This document shows positions 25,538-36,065 of a stretch of 64,000 bases of DNA, one piece after another. Made by a program: the position numbers and the translations under genes. Positions within the stretch are counted from its first letter, which is position 1; each line of letters opens with the position of its first letter. Under the pieces are notes generated by a model. The model saw only the letters and a list, made by a program, of their open reading frames with translations. It ran no database searches and had not been told where the DNA came from. Location of the stretch: contig JAKPGA010000004.1 of the NCBI GenBank assembly GCA_029551145.1, forward strand, positions 96,070 to 160,069, written 5' to 3'. Source of the DNA: Thermotogota bacterium. Its GTDB lineage: Bacteria > Thermotogota > Thermotogae > Thermotogales > DSM-5069.

Positions 25538-27484
25538 TTGCTTGTATTGTTTGCAGCAACCTTGGTCACAATAGGCTATGTGATCTTTCTGAGTTTCAGA
25601 ATTCTCGATAACAGTCCTGGGAATGAACAGACGATCGAACTTTCACGGATCATTCAAAAAGGTGCGAGATCCTTCCTTTTTGAGGAATATCTGGTTTTCT
25701 TCCCGGCAGTTCTTGCGCTTGCTGTTTTGTTGTTCATCTTTCTTGGATGGAAAACGGCGGTTTCATTCCTTGTTGGTGCCGTTTTTTCAACTCTTGCTGG
25801 CTTTTTCGGCATGACAATAGCTACGAAATCCAACGGGCGCACGAGCTGGGCTGCGTTGTCTGGCATGACAAAGGCTTTGAGGATAGCCTTCAGTGGTGGT
25901 GCTGTGATGGGGCTAACGGTCTCTGCCCTCGGATTGCTTGGTCTTGGGTTTGTTTATGAACTGACAGGGGACATGACCTGTGTCAGCTACTATTCACTCG
26001 GCGCGTCCTTTGTGGCGCTCTTTGCAAGAGTTGGCGGTGGTATATACACAAAGGCTGCCGATGTTGGAGCCGATATCGTCGGAAAAACCGAGGCAAACTT
26101 GCCTGAGGATGATCCCAGAAACCCAGCGGTAATCGCAGACAATGTCGGAGACAATGTCGGAGATGTTGCCGGAATGGGCGCTGATTTGTACGAATCTTAT
26201 GTCGGATCGATCTTCTCGGCGCTCGCGCTTGCAGTCTTCATGAACAGTGAGAAGGCAGTGAAGAGTGTACTTTTTGTTGTCATATCTGGACTGTTGAGTT
26301 CAGTAGTCTCGGTGATAATAACAAATCTCACAGTGTCTAAGTTCAAGAATCCCTCATCTGCGTTGAGGTTTGGAACAATTCTGTCGAGTGTGTTGTTGCT
26401 TGGTTCGATGTTGATCTACTCAGTTATTTCAGCCTGGATTCAGATCTTTTTTGTCGTCTTTTTTGGAGTGGCAGTTGGTACAAGTGTAGGGCTTTTAACC
26501 GAGCTGTACACCTCAGGAAAGAAGATCGCGAACCTTGCAAAATCTGCAACGACTGGACCCAGTAACATATTGATCAGTGGTCTTGCACTTGGCATGGAAT
26601 CGACCTTTGTTATCACTATACTCATAGTGATTGCAGTTCTGCTTTCCTATAAATTGATTGGACTCTTTGGAGTTGCGCTGTCTGCTGTCGGCATGCTCGC
26701 CACACTTGGTATGAATCTTTCGGTGGATGCGTACGGTCCGATAGCGGACAACGCAGGTGGAATCGCTCAGATGGCAAAACTCGAAGAAAATGCACGGCAG
26801 GTCACAGATAAACTCGATGCGGTTGGTAACACAACTGCTGCTATGGGAAAAGGTTTTGCAATAACATCCGCGGCTTTAACCTCGCTTGCGCTGTTTTCCA
26901 ATTATGCGAATGTCACCCATCTGGCAACGCTTGACATAAGAGACCCTGCTCTTTTCACCGGAGCTCTGGTGGGCGCGATGCTTCCATTTCTGTTCTGTGC
27001 TCTCACTATGAAGGCTGTGGGAGATGCCGCAGATGAAATGGTGGAGGAGATCAGAAGACAAATCAGAGAAATCCCAGGTCTAATCTCTGGGCAGACAAAA
27101 CCAGATTATGGCCGCTGTATCCAAATTGCGACAAAGGGCGCGCTCAGAAGGATGATCTTCCCATCTCTTCTCGCGGTTGTGACTCCCATATTGAGTTATT
27201 TCATTCTGGGTACGGCGGGAACCGCGGGGGTGCTCATCGGTGCAACGGTTTGTGGTGTTATGGTTGCGATCTTCATGGCTAATTCAGGTGGAGCCTGGGA
27301 CAATGCGAAGAAGTACGTCGAAGAAGGACATCTCGGCGGGAAGGGTTCGATAGCTCACAAAGCTGCCGTGATTGGAGATACCGTGGGAGATCCACTGAAA
27401 GATACATCAGGTCCCTCGATAAATATCTTAATAAAACTCATGGCGATTACATCAGTTGTGATAGCTTCTCTGATTGGGAGGTAG
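25538..27484 (+). CDS. hppA: K+-dependent membrane-bound pyrophosphatase (H+/Na+ pumping)
   Basis: Couples cytoplasmic PPi hydrolysis to ion export. The 648-aa protein has many membrane spans and the family motifs [40 protein letters not shown], the [14 protein letters not shown] loop and a C-terminal [13 protein letters not shown] plus [11 protein letters not shown]. Ala rather than Lys in GNTTAA marks the K+-dependent subfamily; that branch includes Na+ pumps such as the T. maritima enzyme, but H+ versus Na+ cannot be decided here. TTG 25538 is preferred over GTG 25529 because AAGGGGGTG would overlap the latter. It is about 75 residues shorter than the T. maritima protein. The PFK-like gene follows after 4 nt. 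Confidence 0.95.
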   Translation: MLVLFAATLVTIGYVIFLSFRILDNSPGNEQTIELSRIIQKGARSFLFEEYLVFFPAVLALAVLLFIFLGWKTAVSFLVGAVFSTLAGFFGMTIATKSNGRTSWAALSGMTKALRIAFSGGAVMGLTVSALGLLGLGFVYELTGDMTCVSYYSLGASFVALFARVGGGIYTKAADVGADIVGKTEANLPEDDPRNPAVIADNVGDNVGDVAGMGADLYESYVGSIFSALALAVFMNSEKAVKSVLFVVISGLLSSVVSVIITNLTVSKFKNPSSALRFGTILSSVLLLGSMLIYSVISAWIQIFFVVFFGVAVGTSVGLLTELYTSGKKIANLAKSATTGPSNILISGLALGMESTFVITILIVIAVLLSYKLIGLFGVALSAVGMLATLGMNLSVDAYGPIADNAGGIAQMAKLEENARQVTDKLDAVGNTTAAMGKGFAITSAALTSLALFSNYANVTHLATLDIRDPALFTGALVGAMLPFLFCALTMKAVGDAADEMVEEIRRQIREIPGLISGQTKPDYGRCIQIATKGALRRMIFPSLLAVVTPILSYFILGTAGTAGVLIGATVCGVMVAIFMANSGGAWDNAKKYVEEGHLGGKGSIAHKAAVIGDTVGDPLKDTSGPSINILIKLMAITSVVIASLIGR

Positions 27485-27488
27485 GCTT

Positions 27489-28499
27489 ATGAAGAGAATA
27501 GCTGTACTTTGTGTGGGAAATGATTGTCCTGGTTTGAACGCGGCGATCAGGGCAGTTGTCATGAAGGGTTCTGAGATTGGTATCGAAATCCTTGGTGTTA
27601 AAGACGGCTTCGAAGGCTTGTTCACAGACAAAATCGATGTGCTCACCAAGTCTTCAGTTTCTGGAATCTTGCACCGCGGTGGAACGATCCTTGGAACATC
27701 TCTCTTTGCCCCCCAGGAACCTGAGGATCTTCAAAAGGTGGCGAAGAAGTTAGAACAGTATTCCATAACCTCTTTTCTAATACTCGGTGGCAGACTTGGC
27801 GTGAAGGCTGCTCTGAAACTTGCAAAGGAGAATATCCCATCTATCCTTGTGCCAGCTACTATAGACAACGATCTACCCTTCACGGATTTCTCGATAGGTT
27901 TTTTCACCGCTATTGAGCATGTCAGAGAGGCGCTTGATATGCTACATGCAACTGCAGAATCCCATCACAGAGTTATGATCGTTGAAACAATGGGAAAGCC
28001 AGGCGGGTGGATTGCCGTCACAGGTGGACTTGCAGGTGGTGCAGATTATGTAATCACGAATGCAGAGTCTGTCGATCAGGAAGACCTTTTGAACAAGATC
28101 CGCAGTCGTTACGAAAGTCAAAAGAGATTCTCGATCGTTGTTGTTGAAAGCGGTACTATCTTGCCTGAACAGATCTATCAGATAACCGGAACAGATGAAA
28201 GAACGCCTGCTGCACAGGTTATCGGCGCGTTCATTGAAAGAGAACTGAAAGATATCGGAATAGAATGGAGATACACGAATCTTGGGTATCTGCAGAGAGG
28301 TGGTACACCTGTTTGCATGGATAGAATAATCGCAACCCAGATGTCAACACGGGCTGTGGAAATGGTCAAGTCTGCGAGGGTTTATCACGCGCTCGGCATG
28401 AGAGGTTTGACTGTAACAGAGGTTCCCTACTCTGAAACAATGGTGAATGTGAAAATAGTGGATGAGCAACTCAGAGGTCTGGCAAAGCTCTTCTATTGA
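27489..28499 (+). CDS. Degenerate phosphofructokinase-family protein
   Basis: A 336-aa protein that aligns along its length with PfkA but has lost several key residues. The nucleotide loop GGDSPG is GNDCPG; the second phosphate/Mg site GGDGS is GGRLG; MGR is MGK and the GHxQRGG block is GYLQRGG. The catalytic TIDND is intact, as are the Arg residues of SHHR and QRGG. The fold is therefore expected to survive while ATP or PPi use is doubtful; a regulatory partner or a different substrate is possible. GGAGGT precedes ATG 27489. It lies between hppA and serine dehydratase genes in one operon. Confidence 0.88.
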   Translation: MKRIAVLCVGNDCPGLNAAIRAVVMKGSEIGIEILGVKDGFEGLFTDKIDVLTKSSVSGILHRGGTILGTSLFAPQEPEDLQKVAKKLEQYSITSFLILGGRLGVKAALKLAKENIPSILVPATIDNDLPFTDFSIGFFTAIEHVREALDMLHATAESHHRVMIVETMGKPGGWIAVTGGLAGGADYVITNAESVDQEDLLNKIRSRYESQKRFSIVVVESGTILPEQIYQITGTDERTPAAQVIGAFIERELKDIGIEWRYTNLGYLQRGGTPVCMDRIIATQMSTRAVEMVKSARVYHALGMRGLTVTEVPYSETMVNVKIVDEQLRGLAKLFY

Positions 28500-28508
28500 G
28501 GTGATTTT

Positions 28509-29162
28509 GTGAATTTACTTCAGATCGTGGGACCAGTGATGGTGGGACCATCCAGTTCTCACACCTTTGGTGCAATGAGAATTTCAAGATTTGTGTACAA
28601 AATGATAGGACAGACACCAGAAGAAGTGGAATTCTCCCTGCACGGGTCTTTCGCGAAGACCTTCAAAGGTCATGGGACTGATAGGGCTTTACTTGCTGGC
28701 ATTATGGGGTTGAGATACGATGATGAAAGGATCAAAGACTCGTATTTCTTGGCCAAACAGACTGGGTTGAGATATTCCTTTAGATTGGTTGAGCTCTCTA
28801 ACGTCCACCCAAATACGGTGAGGATCAAGGTTCAAACGCAGAAAACTCAGCACGAGGTGGAAGGCTGTTCAATAGGTGGAGGGGCAATAAGAATCACCAA
28901 GATAGATGATGTCGACTGTGATCTGAGCTGGAATTATGATACTCTCATAATTGTCAACAAGGACGAACCAGGTGCTTTGTCGAAGATCCTGAGTAACATC
29001 AAAGCAAATATTGCGAATTTGTATCTGAGAAGGATAAATCTGCTTCAAGCAAAGGCTTTGACGATAGCAGAACTCGATTCACCACTCGAGAATCTGCATG
29101 AGCTTTTAGGCCTCTCTTGTGTTCTCGAATACTATTTTGTGCCAAAAGACGATTTCTTGTAG
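28509..29162 (+). CDS. sdaAB: L-serine dehydratase, beta subunit
   Basis: With the alpha subunit it deaminates L-serine to pyruvate and ammonia, using a 4Fe-4S cluster. The 217-aa protein has the beta-chain start LLQIVGPVMVGPSSSHTFGA, the SLHGSFAKTFKGHGTDRAL block and a C-terminal ACT domain (about residues 148-217, TLIIVNKDEPGALSKIL). GTG 28509 is preceded by AGGTGA. It is 9 nt after the PFK-like gene. Confidence 0.95.
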   Translation: MNLLQIVGPVMVGPSSSHTFGAMRISRFVYKMIGQTPEEVEFSLHGSFAKTFKGHGTDRALLAGIMGLRYDDERIKDSYFLAKQTGLRYSFRLVELSNVHPNTVRIKVQTQKTQHEVEGCSIGGGAIRITKIDDVDCDLSWNYDTLIIVNKDEPGALSKILSNIKANIANLYLRRINLLQAKALTIAELDSPLENLHELLGLSCVLEYYFVPKDDFL

Positions 29163-29182
29163 AATCTTTTCAGGTGATGTCG

Positions 29183-30046
29183 ATGAATCTGCGCGAGTTG
29201 ATCGAGCTGGAGCAGAAAACGGGACAACCGTTTCATGAAGTGATTTTGTTGACCCAGATGATGGAGGATGGATCAGATCCCATCGATCTCAGGAAAAAAA
29301 TGAAGGTTTTTTTAGAGACAATGCTCGATATAGCCGAGAAAAATTTCGCAAAGAGTCAAAAAACTCTTATGGGCCTTTGTGGTGAAAACGCCTCTGTCTT
29401 TGCTCAACATCTCCCCCAAATGATGGGAGAGTTCAATCACATGACGACAATCGTAGCGCTTTCTATTGCCGAAGCCAATGCCTCGATGGGTAAGATAGTG
29501 GCCTGTCCGACGGCTGGAGCTTGTGGAGTGGTACCAGCCATGGTATACGCGCTCAGAAAGCTGAAAGGTGTTTTGGAGGAATCACTCGTGGATGGTCTGA
29601 TCGTGGCTGGAGCTGTCGGAGCTTGCATCGCCGAGCACGCCTCGATCTCCGGGGCTGTTGCAGGTTGCCAGGCAGAGATCGGCACTGCCACCGCCATGGC
29701 AAGTTCATTGGCGGTTTATTGCTTGTCTAAGAACAGTGATAAAGTAAGTCATGCCGCTGCCTTGTCTTTGAAGTCTTTGATGGGTCTTGTCTGCGATCCT
29801 GTAGGCGGATTTGTCGAAATACCATGCGTAAAGAGAAATGCCGTCGCAGTGAATATCGCCATAGCCACGGCAGAGATGGCGCTTGCTGGAATACAGAGTG
29901 TGATACCGTTTGATGAAGTGGTGCAGGCGATGGCAAAGGTTGGTAAGTCTTTGCCTGAAGAACTCCGTGAAACCGGTCTTGGTGGTGTCGCATCGACCAA
30001 GACTGCGACATCTCTGTTAGAGAAAATAAGAGGTGAACTGATGTGA
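29183..30046 (+). CDS. sdaAA: L-serine dehydratase, alpha subunit
   Basis: The catalytic Fe-S subunit, 287 aa. Conserved blocks include KIVACPTAGACGVVPA, SGAVAGCQAEIGTA and CDPVGGFVEIPCVKRNA, which hold the cysteines that bind the cluster. ATG 29183 is chosen for spacing from AGGTG (29172-29176); ATG 29177 overlaps that site. It follows sdaAB by 20 nt and overlaps the DUF2804 gene by 4 nt. Confidence 0.95.
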   Translation: MNLRELIELEQKTGQPFHEVILLTQMMEDGSDPIDLRKKMKVFLETMLDIAEKNFAKSQKTLMGLCGENASVFAQHLPQMMGEFNHMTTIVALSIAEANASMGKIVACPTAGACGVVPAMVYALRKLKGVLEESLVDGLIVAGAVGACIAEHASISGAVAGCQAEIGTATAMASSLAVYCLSKNSDKVSHAAALSLKSLMGLVCDPVGGFVEIPCVKRNAVAVNIAIATAEMALAGIQSVIPFDEVVQAMAKVGKSLPEELRETGLGGVASTKTATSLLEKIRGELM

Positions 30047-31062
30047 AAAGAGAGAGTGTCGAAATAACTGAACCTGTTGATCTCTGTTTGAAGAATGGGA
30101 GATTGAACCCATCGGCACTTGGCTGGTCAAGAAAACCGCTGATTCGCTGTAATCTCTCAGATCATATTTTCAGAAAAAAGAAATGGAACTACTGGGCAGT
30201 CTTCAATCAAGAATGCCTGTTCTCGGCGACGATTTCCAATCTGGACTACATCGGAGTTGTATTCTGCTATTTTCTTGATTTGAAGACCAAAGAATTTTTC
30301 GAAGAAACCGTTATAACACCTTTTGGCATAGGCTGCAATGTACCAAATGGAGTCGACCAGAGCATCGTTTTCAGTTCAAAAAAGATGAAAGTAAGCTTTT
30401 CTGAGCGCTCAGGCATGACGGTTTTAGAGGCATCCTTCACGACCTCTGAGAACAAAGCCGTGAAGGCGAATATCGAGATCTTTCGCGCCAACACTGAGTC
30501 ACTAAACGTGGTTGTTCCGTGGAGCTGGTGGAGGTTTCAGTACACGAGCAAGCAGTTTTGTCTCAGAGCAAGGGGGAAGATTTCTGTTGACAACAAAGTC
30601 TATGATCTTGATTCAAACAAGACATTCGCCACACTGGATCTCGGCAGAGGTGTGTGGAAATACTCAACTTTCTGGAACTGGGCGAGCTTTGCCGCTGATT
30701 ATGACGATCGAACAGTCTTGGGTGCAAACCTTGGGGCTGGTTGGACCGATGGAACGGGGACAAACGAAAACGCGATTCTGATCAACGGAAGACTCAACAA
30801 GATTGCGAGCGATGTAGTCTTTCAGTATGACAAACACGATTTGATGAAACCATGGCACATCTATTCAAAAGACTCCGATGACGTCGATCTGGAATTCCAA
30901 CCGATTTATCATCGTACGGCAAAGACAAATCTTGTATTACTCTATTCAAGAGTTCACCAAATGATAGGTACTTTCAAAGGTTTTGTTAGAGGTGAAAACA
31001 GAGAGATGTACATAATCAGAGATGCGATAGGTTGGGCCGAAGAACACCACGCTCGGTGGTGA
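30043..31062 (+). CDS. DUF2804 family protein
   Basis: A 339-aa soluble protein that begins with the family hallmark EITEPVDLCLKNGRLNP and ALGWSRKPL, followed by a mostly beta-rich sequence with many aromatic residues and a late RDAIGWAEEHHARW tail. DUF2804 has no known function; the fold is likely lipocalin-like. The GTG start overlaps the sdaAA stop (GTGA), so it belongs to the hppA-PFK-sda operon. It converges on ftsY with a single base between the stops. Confidence 0.85.
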   Translation: MKRESVEITEPVDLCLKNGRLNPSALGWSRKPLIRCNLSDHIFRKKKWNYWAVFNQECLFSATISNLDYIGVVFCYFLDLKTKEFFEETVITPFGIGCNVPNGVDQSIVFSSKKMKVSFSERSGMTVLEASFTTSENKAVKANIEIFRANTESLNVVVPWSWWRFQYTSKQFCLRARGKISVDNKVYDLDSNKTFATLDLGRGVWKYSTFWNWASFAADYDDRTVLGANLGAGWTDGTGTNENAILINGRLNKIASDVVFQYDKHDLMKPWHIYSKDSDDVDLEFQPIYHRTAKTNLVLLYSRVHQMIGTFKGFVRGENREMYIIRDAIGWAEEHHARW

Positions 31063-31063
31063 T

Positions 31064-31948
31064 TCAGCCCAACAGAGCATCCACGAATTCTCTTGGGTCA
31101 AACGGCCTTAGATCCTCAACGCTTTCACCAACCCCGACAAACTTAATTGGCAACCCGAGTTCTTTCTTGATTGCCAACGCGATACCGCCCTTTGCTGTGC
31201 CATCCAGTTTTGTTATGACCACACCGGTTACGTTCACCATCTCTTTGAAAATCTTTGCCTGCACAAGCCCGTTCTGCCCGGTTGTCGCATCTATGACCAA
31301 GAGAACCTCATGCGGTGCACCTTCAACAACCTTCCCAACAACCCTGTGAACCTTTCTCAGTTCTTCCATGAGATTCTTCTTCGTGTGCAGTCTTCCTGCG
31401 GTGTCGATGATTACGATGTCTCTTTGTTTCGCTTTCGCGTGATTCACCGTGTCGAACGCAACGGCTGCTGAATCTGCTCCTTCGTTGTGGCTAATCACAG
31501 TACAGCCAACTCTGCGTCCCCATTCTTCTAACTGTTCGATCGCCGCAGCTCTGAAGGTATCTGCCGCACCAAGCACAACCGTCTTGCCGAGCGATTGAAA
31601 GTAAGATGCCAGTTTGGCTGCTGTGGTTGTCTTTCCTGTCCCGTTGACTCCAACGATCGTGATAACAAATGGGGTATTGCTATCCAGTCTCAATTGGTTG
31701 CCGTCTGACAAGAGTTCTACAAGTATCTCTTTCAGAGCAACGAAGGCATCATCTGGTTTTGCCTCTTTGAGTCTTTCGATTATGTACTGCGTCGTTTCAT
31801 AACCAACATCCGCCGCGATTAGTCTTTCCTCAAGTTCCTCAACTACTTCATCACTCAGTTTATTTCCCTTCAAAAGCTGTGAAAGACCCTCAAAAAAGGT
31901 CTTTCTTGCCTTTGCAAGTCCCGCTTTCAATCTCTCAAAGAATCCCAT
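31064..31948 (-). CDS. ftsY: Signal recognition particle receptor FtsY
   Basis: The SRP receptor GTPase that brings ribosomes making membrane proteins to the translocon. The 294-aa protein has an N-terminal helical N domain, the P-loop GVNGTGKTTTAAKLA near residues 104-118, DTFRAAAIEQL, DTAGRLH and TKLDGTAKGG in the G domain. It lacks a long acidic A domain, as in other short FtsY. It lies 3 nt downstream of proS. Confidence 0.96.
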   Translation of the reverse strand: MGFFERLKAGLAKARKTFFEGLSQLLKGNKLSDEVVEELEERLIAADVGYETTQYIIERLKEAKPDDAFVALKEILVELLSDGNQLRLDSNTPFVITIVGVNGTGKTTTAAKLASYFQSLGKTVVLGAADTFRAAAIEQLEEWGRRVGCTVISHNEGADSAAVAFDTVNHAKAKQRDIVIIDTAGRLHTKKNLMEELRKVHRVVGKVVEGAPHEVLLVIDATTGQNGLVQAKIFKEMVNVTGVVITKLDGTAKGGIALAIKKELGLPIKFVGVGESVEDLRPFDPREFVDALLG

Positions 31949-31951
31949 CGA

Positions 31952-33679
31952 TTACACCTTCCTGTGTGGGTCATATTCATTGAGTGCTTCTATCGTTTTT
32001 GAAACAACAGCACCGCCGTCTGTTTTGATCTTCTGTGGCTTTGCCTGATTTCTGGTTTTGAGTTCTACAAAACCTTCTGTGAGAGCTCTACCTACGGTTA
32101 TTCTCAATGGGAAACCGATCAAATCGGCGTCTTTGAACTTCATGCCCGGCGAGAGTTCTCTGTCGTCCAAGAGAACCTCGATACCCTTTTCCATCAAATC
32201 TCTGTAGATTTTCTCTGCCAGTGCTTTTTGGTTTTGGTCCTGCATTGACACAGTCGTTATAATGACTTCGAACGGGGAAATAGATTTAGGCCAGATGATA
32301 CCATCTTCATCGTGCAACTGTTCAACAACTGCCGCCATCGTTCTTGAGACTCCCCAACCGTAGCATCCCATTATGAATGGTTTCAGTTCACCGTTTTGGT
32401 CCATGTACAGCGCATTCATCGATTTGGAATACTTGGTGCCAAGTTTGAAGACATGACCGAGCTCTATACCCTTAGATCCACTCAAAGGTGCGCCACAGTT
32501 TGGACATGGGTCATTTGGCTGGACTACTCTCAAATCTGTGTAAGAATCTACTGTGAAGTCCCTGCCGAGGTTTGCGTTGATATAATGGTGATCCTCTTTC
32601 ATTCCTCCAACAACCACATTTTTCATGTACTTCACACCGTGATCTGCCACTACGTGAAGGTCTTTCACACCCACAGGCCCTATGAAGCCTATCGGGACCC
32701 CGAAAGCCTCAAAGACTTCCTTTGGTTCAGCGAGTCTGAGAGATTGATCGTTCACATGGACTTTGAGTTTTTCCATGTTCAATTCTCTGTCTCCTTGAAT
32801 TAGAGCCATCACAAAGCCGTTTCTCCCCACAAAGAGTAAGGATTTGACTATCTGACTTGGCTTTACGTTCAAAAATTGAGCAACTTGCTCAACTGTTTTG
32901 ACATTCGGTGTGTGAACCAATGTCAGAGCCTTTTCAACATCGTCACTTTTGCTGTACTCACCTTTGTAAGGTGCCTGCTCATCATTTGATGAATACCCAC
33001 ATCTATCGCATCTGAGAAGATTTGTCTCACCGACAGGTGCAAAACTGACAAACTCGTGAGATTCATTGCCGCCTATTGCACCAGAGGCTGCCTCTGTTAT
33101 GACATAATGTAGACCTATTCTCCTTGCAATATTGCTGTAAGCTCTCGTACAAGCTTCATAGGCTTCGTCGAGTGATTCTTGACTGTCATGGAAACTGTAT
33201 CCATCCTTCATGATGAATTCCCTTGCTCTGAGAAGTCCAAACCTTGGTCTTATCTCGTCTCTGTATTTTGGACCAATTTGATATAGAAAGACAGGTAGTT
33301 GTTTATAGGAACGAAGTTCATCTTTGACAACCTGTGTAAACACCTCTTCGTGTGTTGGACCGAGTGTGAACTCCCTGTCATGCCTGTCTTTGAGTTTCAT
33401 CATCTCTGGTCCATAATCTTCCCACCGTCCTGTGATCTTCCACAGTTCTGCTGGCTGAATTATCGGCATCGTAACTTCTTGTGCACCTATCGCGTTCATT
33501 TCCTCTCTGACTATGTTCTCGATCTTTGAGAGTGTTCTTTTCGCCAAAGGCAGATATGAATAGACGCCAGCGGCGGTTTTTCTTATGAATCCTGCCCTGT
33601 ACAAAAGGGCGTGGCTTATGACCTCGGCATCTGAAGGAGCCTCTTTCAAAGTTGGTGCGTACAGTTGTGAAAATCTCAC
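31952..33679 (-). CDS. proS: Prolyl-tRNA synthetase
   Basis: Charges tRNA-Pro with proline. The 575-aa class II enzyme has motif 2 ([17 protein letters not shown]), a central YbaK-type editing insertion (about residues 230-385) with zinc-like [10 protein letters not shown] at its edge, motif 3 ([14 protein letters not shown]) and an anticodon-binding C-terminal domain. GTG 33679 is chosen after GGAGGTG; an upstream frame extension to 33778 has no support. An extended -10 promoter lies just upstream. Confidence 0.95.
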   Translation of the reverse strand: MRFSQLYAPTLKEAPSDAEVISHALLYRAGFIRKTAAGVYSYLPLAKRTLSKIENIVREEMNAIGAQEVTMPIIQPAELWKITGRWEDYGPEMMKLKDRHDREFTLGPTHEEVFTQVVKDELRSYKQLPVFLYQIGPKYRDEIRPRFGLLRAREFIMKDGYSFHDSQESLDEAYEACTRAYSNIARRIGLHYVITEAASGAIGGNESHEFVSFAPVGETNLLRCDRCGYSSNDEQAPYKGEYSKSDDVEKALTLVHTPNVKTVEQVAQFLNVKPSQIVKSLLFVGRNGFVMALIQGDRELNMEKLKVHVNDQSLRLAEPKEVFEAFGVPIGFIGPVGVKDLHVVADHGVKYMKNVVVGGMKEDHHYINANLGRDFTVDSYTDLRVVQPNDPCPNCGAPLSGSKGIELGHVFKLGTKYSKSMNALYMDQNGELKPFIMGCYGWGVSRTMAAVVEQLHDEDGIIWPKSISPFEVIITTVSMQDQNQKALAEKIYRDLMEKGIEVLLDDRELSPGMKFKDADLIGFPLRITVGRALTEGFVELKTRNQAKPQKIKTDGGAVVSKTIEALNEYDPHRKV

Positions 33680-33703
33680 GCTCACACCTCCATTCTTCCA
33701 CAA

Positions 33704-33712
33704 ATTATAGCA
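33704..33712 (-). promoter_or_regulatory. Extended -10 promoter of proS-ftsY
   Basis: On the minus strand TGCTATAAT, a perfect extended -10 element, lies 25 nt before the proS GTG. No -35 is needed for this class. Confidence 0.6.
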
Positions 33713-33720
33713 GTTGTCTG

Positions 33721-33729
33721 TGATAAAAT
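33721..33729 (+). promoter_or_regulatory. Extended -10 promoter of the HD-GYP sensor gene
   Basis: TGATAAAAT (TGn plus TAAAAT) lies 37 nt before the GTG at 33766, back to back with the proS promoter. Confidence 0.55.
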
Positions 33730-33765
33730 CATCAATAGACTGTTCAATCTGGAGGACATCTTGCG

Positions 33766-35796
33766 GTGAAAAGGACATTTATTGTTTTTTTGCTGGCCTT
33801 TCCATTGCTCATTTTCAGTACACAGACGATCAAATTCGTGAGCGGTGAAGAATACCCGCCGTTCATTTGGAAGGATGAAACAGGAAGACCTGCTGGAATA
33901 ACGGTCCAGATACTGCAGTTGCTTGAGAAAAAGCTCGACATCTCTTTTGAAATAGAGCTCATGCCCTTTTCCCAAGCACTGGAAAAGCTTCAAACAGGGC
34001 AAGCCGATATGATCAACTTCATATTCAAAACGCCCGAAAGAGAAAAATTCCTTCTCTTCTCAGAACCAGTTATGAATCTCGAGAGCAGAGTGTATTTCAG
34101 AAAGTCTTTGAACATCAAGTCTTTCTCAGATCTCACACCTTATTTGGTTGGAGTTGTCCAATCCGATGAGAATGAAAGGTTGCTCAAGCAGAAAAATCCT
34201 TCGATCACCTTCAGGTATTACAAAAACAGCGAAGAAATTGTTTTAGCTGCGAAGTCTGGGAATATAGACGTTTTTGTTATGGATGACCTCCCTGCGCAGT
34301 ACTATTTGATAAGAGAAGAGATCTTCCATGAATTCTCAACATTGCCAGCTATCTCAATTCAGCAAGTTTATTTCGCTTTTCCCCCAGACAGGCAAGATCT
34401 TGCGCGAACCATAAACAAAGGTTTATCTCAGGTGAGCAGGAAAGAATTAGAGAAGATAGTTGGTCCCTTTGCCAGGCCATCTCATTTCATCCCTCTGTGG
34501 GTTTGGTACCTATTGGTGATAATTGCCTTGGTCTCTGTAGGTGTTTTTGTGTTTTCCGTAATCTTGAATCGGTACCTGGCAAAGCTCGTTACAAAAAGGA
34601 CAGCAGAGCTGAACAAGAAAAATGAAGAGCTTACAGCGTCAAATGAGGAACTGGACGCCCTAAATCAAGAGCTGAGGGCATCCTTCGAGGAAATGGAGGC
34701 GATGAACGAGGAACTAAACCAGACAAATAGAGAACTCGAAGAGAAAAACAAACAGGTACTTGCCTTTCAAAACGCTTTTTTGAAGCTTCTGGATATTTCC
34801 TCGAAGATGACTTATGAGACTATTCAGGAAAAGGACTTTCTTTTTGAGACACTCAAAATCTTCAAAGAATACGCAAAACAGATAGATCATATTGGAGTAG
34901 CCTTGAAATCGAGTGAACAAGGAAAGACACTCTTTGTGATATGCCGTGATAAAGATCAGGTTATGGTTCAAAGAATCGATCGGCAGATAGATTTTCAAGA
35001 CGTGGCTCTGGCAAATACAATAAAGGAAATTGCAGCACAGGTCTGTGAAGAACCTGTTGAAAGAAATGATTGTCGGTTGCAGTTCATAAGATCTTTTGAT
35101 ACAATTCACGGTGTTTTGTTCTACAGCGCAAGTGATTCATCTTTACCCGAAGAAAATCTGCGAAGACTTGCTGATTTCATAGCCACCTTTCTTTCGTTGA
35201 GAAGTTATATCAGAGAGCAAGGTATATTCCATAAAAAGTTGCTCTTAGTTATGACCAAGGCTCTCGAATATTATGATTACTACACCAAGGGTCATTCTCA
35301 AAACGTAGCAGAGTATGCCGCGAAGTTCGCAGAGTGGCTCGGATTGAGTAAAGAGACCATCAGAAGACTTTACTGGGCTGGTCTTGTGCACGATGTGGGT
35401 AAGATCTTCGTATCTCAGAATATTCTGAATAAGAATGGTTATCTTTCATCTGAGGAATACGAATATGTGAAGGTTCATCCGGTGAAAAGTTACGAACTTT
35501 TGGTAGAAGCAGGTCTACAAGACATTGCGCATATTGTGAGACATCATCACGAGCGATTTGATGGTAAAGGATACCCTGATGGCCTTGCGGGTGAACAGAT
35601 TCCCTTTGAATCAAGAATACTATCTCTTGCCGACAGCTTCGATGCCATGACTACGACAAGACCGTACAAGAACGGGATGAATGTCCAACAAGCAATAGAG
35701 GAGATAAAACGGTGCAGCGGTTCTCAGTTTGATCCAAAGTTGTCGGAGGAATTCATCAAAATGATAGTTGAGTCGAAAATGATTAAGGGTTCTTGA
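33766..35796 (+). CDS. Membrane sensor: periplasmic solute-binding domain + coiled coil + HD-GYP phosphodiesterase
   Basis: A 676-aa protein that should degrade c-di-GMP in response to an external small molecule. Order: signal peptide (1-18), a family-3 solute-binding domain (about 20-240; [20 protein letters not shown]), a membrane span (about 244-268), a long Glu/Asn-rich coiled coil (about 275-335), a GAF-like region, and an HD-GYP domain (about 490-670) with intact metal site VHDVGKI and [16 protein letters not shown] 33766 has GGAGG 10 nt upstream. The binding domain is of the type that holds amino acids or similar solutes; the ligand is unknown. Confidence 0.92.
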   Translation: MKRTFIVFLLAFPLLIFSTQTIKFVSGEEYPPFIWKDETGRPAGITVQILQLLEKKLDISFEIELMPFSQALEKLQTGQADMINFIFKTPEREKFLLFSEPVMNLESRVYFRKSLNIKSFSDLTPYLVGVVQSDENERLLKQKNPSITFRYYKNSEEIVLAAKSGNIDVFVMDDLPAQYYLIREEIFHEFSTLPAISIQQVYFAFPPDRQDLARTINKGLSQVSRKELEKIVGPFARPSHFIPLWVWYLLVIIALVSVGVFVFSVILNRYLAKLVTKRTAELNKKNEELTASNEELDALNQELRASFEEMEAMNEELNQTNRELEEKNKQVLAFQNAFLKLLDISSKMTYETIQEKDFLFETLKIFKEYAKQIDHIGVALKSSEQGKTLFVICRDKDQVMVQRIDRQIDFQDVALANTIKEIAAQVCEEPVERNDCRLQFIRSFDTIHGVLFYSASDSSLPEENLRRLADFIATFLSLRSYIREQGIFHKKLLLVMTKALEYYDYYTKGHSQNVAEYAAKFAEWLGLSKETIRRLYWAGLVHDVGKIFVSQNILNKNGYLSSEEYEYVKVHPVKSYELLVEAGLQDIAHIVRHHHERFDGKGYPDGLAGEQIPFESRILSLADSFDAMTTTRPYKNGMNVQQAIEEIKRCSGSQFDPKLSEEFIKMIVESKMIKGS

Positions 35797-35873
35797 ATAC
35801 CTGTGTACTATCTACATTCGATCTCTCCATTACTGCTGTTGAGGAAAAACTCACACGGTCTAATTTTCTCTCA

Positions 35874-35996
35874 TCATCCTTTACCTATCACCTTTACATC
35901 GCCGACGCAGATGACAGTTGAGTTCAATATGTAATCTTTCTCAAGAATGGAAAGAAGTTCTTCGATCGTCGAGGTTCTTATCAGTCTTCTTTCCAT
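35874..35996 (-). CDS. 40-aa micro-protein of unknown function
   Basis: An ORF of 40 codons with ATG at 35996, preceded by a GGGGGT site 5 nt upstream and a good promoter (TTGTCG, 17 nt, TACAAT). It reads MERRLIRTSTIEELLSILEKD and ends with VICVGDVKVIGKG: a predicted helix followed by two short strands. No family is recognised. The other 150 bases between 35797 and 36065 hold only this gene and the divergent promoters. Confidence 0.55.
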   Translation of the reverse strand: MERRLIRTSTIEELLSILEKDYILNSTVICVGDVKVIGKG

Positions 35997-36012
35997 TTTA
36001 AACCCCCATGAT

Positions 36013-36042
36013 ATTGTAACCTAAAGCCGTTTGTGCGACAAT
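36013..36042. promoter_or_regulatory. Nested divergent promoters for the 40-aa ORF (-) and EamA operon (+)
   Basis: Plus strand: TTGTAA (36014-36019), 17 nt, GACAAT (36037-36042). Minus strand: TTGTCG (36041-36036), 17 nt, TACAAT (36018-36013). Each -35 box occupies the complement of the other -10 box, so only one polymerase can bind at a time. Confidence 0.6.
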
Positions 36043-36065
36043 TCTCATATAGGAGGAGATAGTAG

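Noticed and set aside
31048..31062. Small hairpin (CACCAC/GTGGTG) at the DUF2804/ftsY convergence as a terminator
   Set aside because: It lies inside the end of the DUF2804 coding sequence, the stem is short, and there is no T-run on either side.
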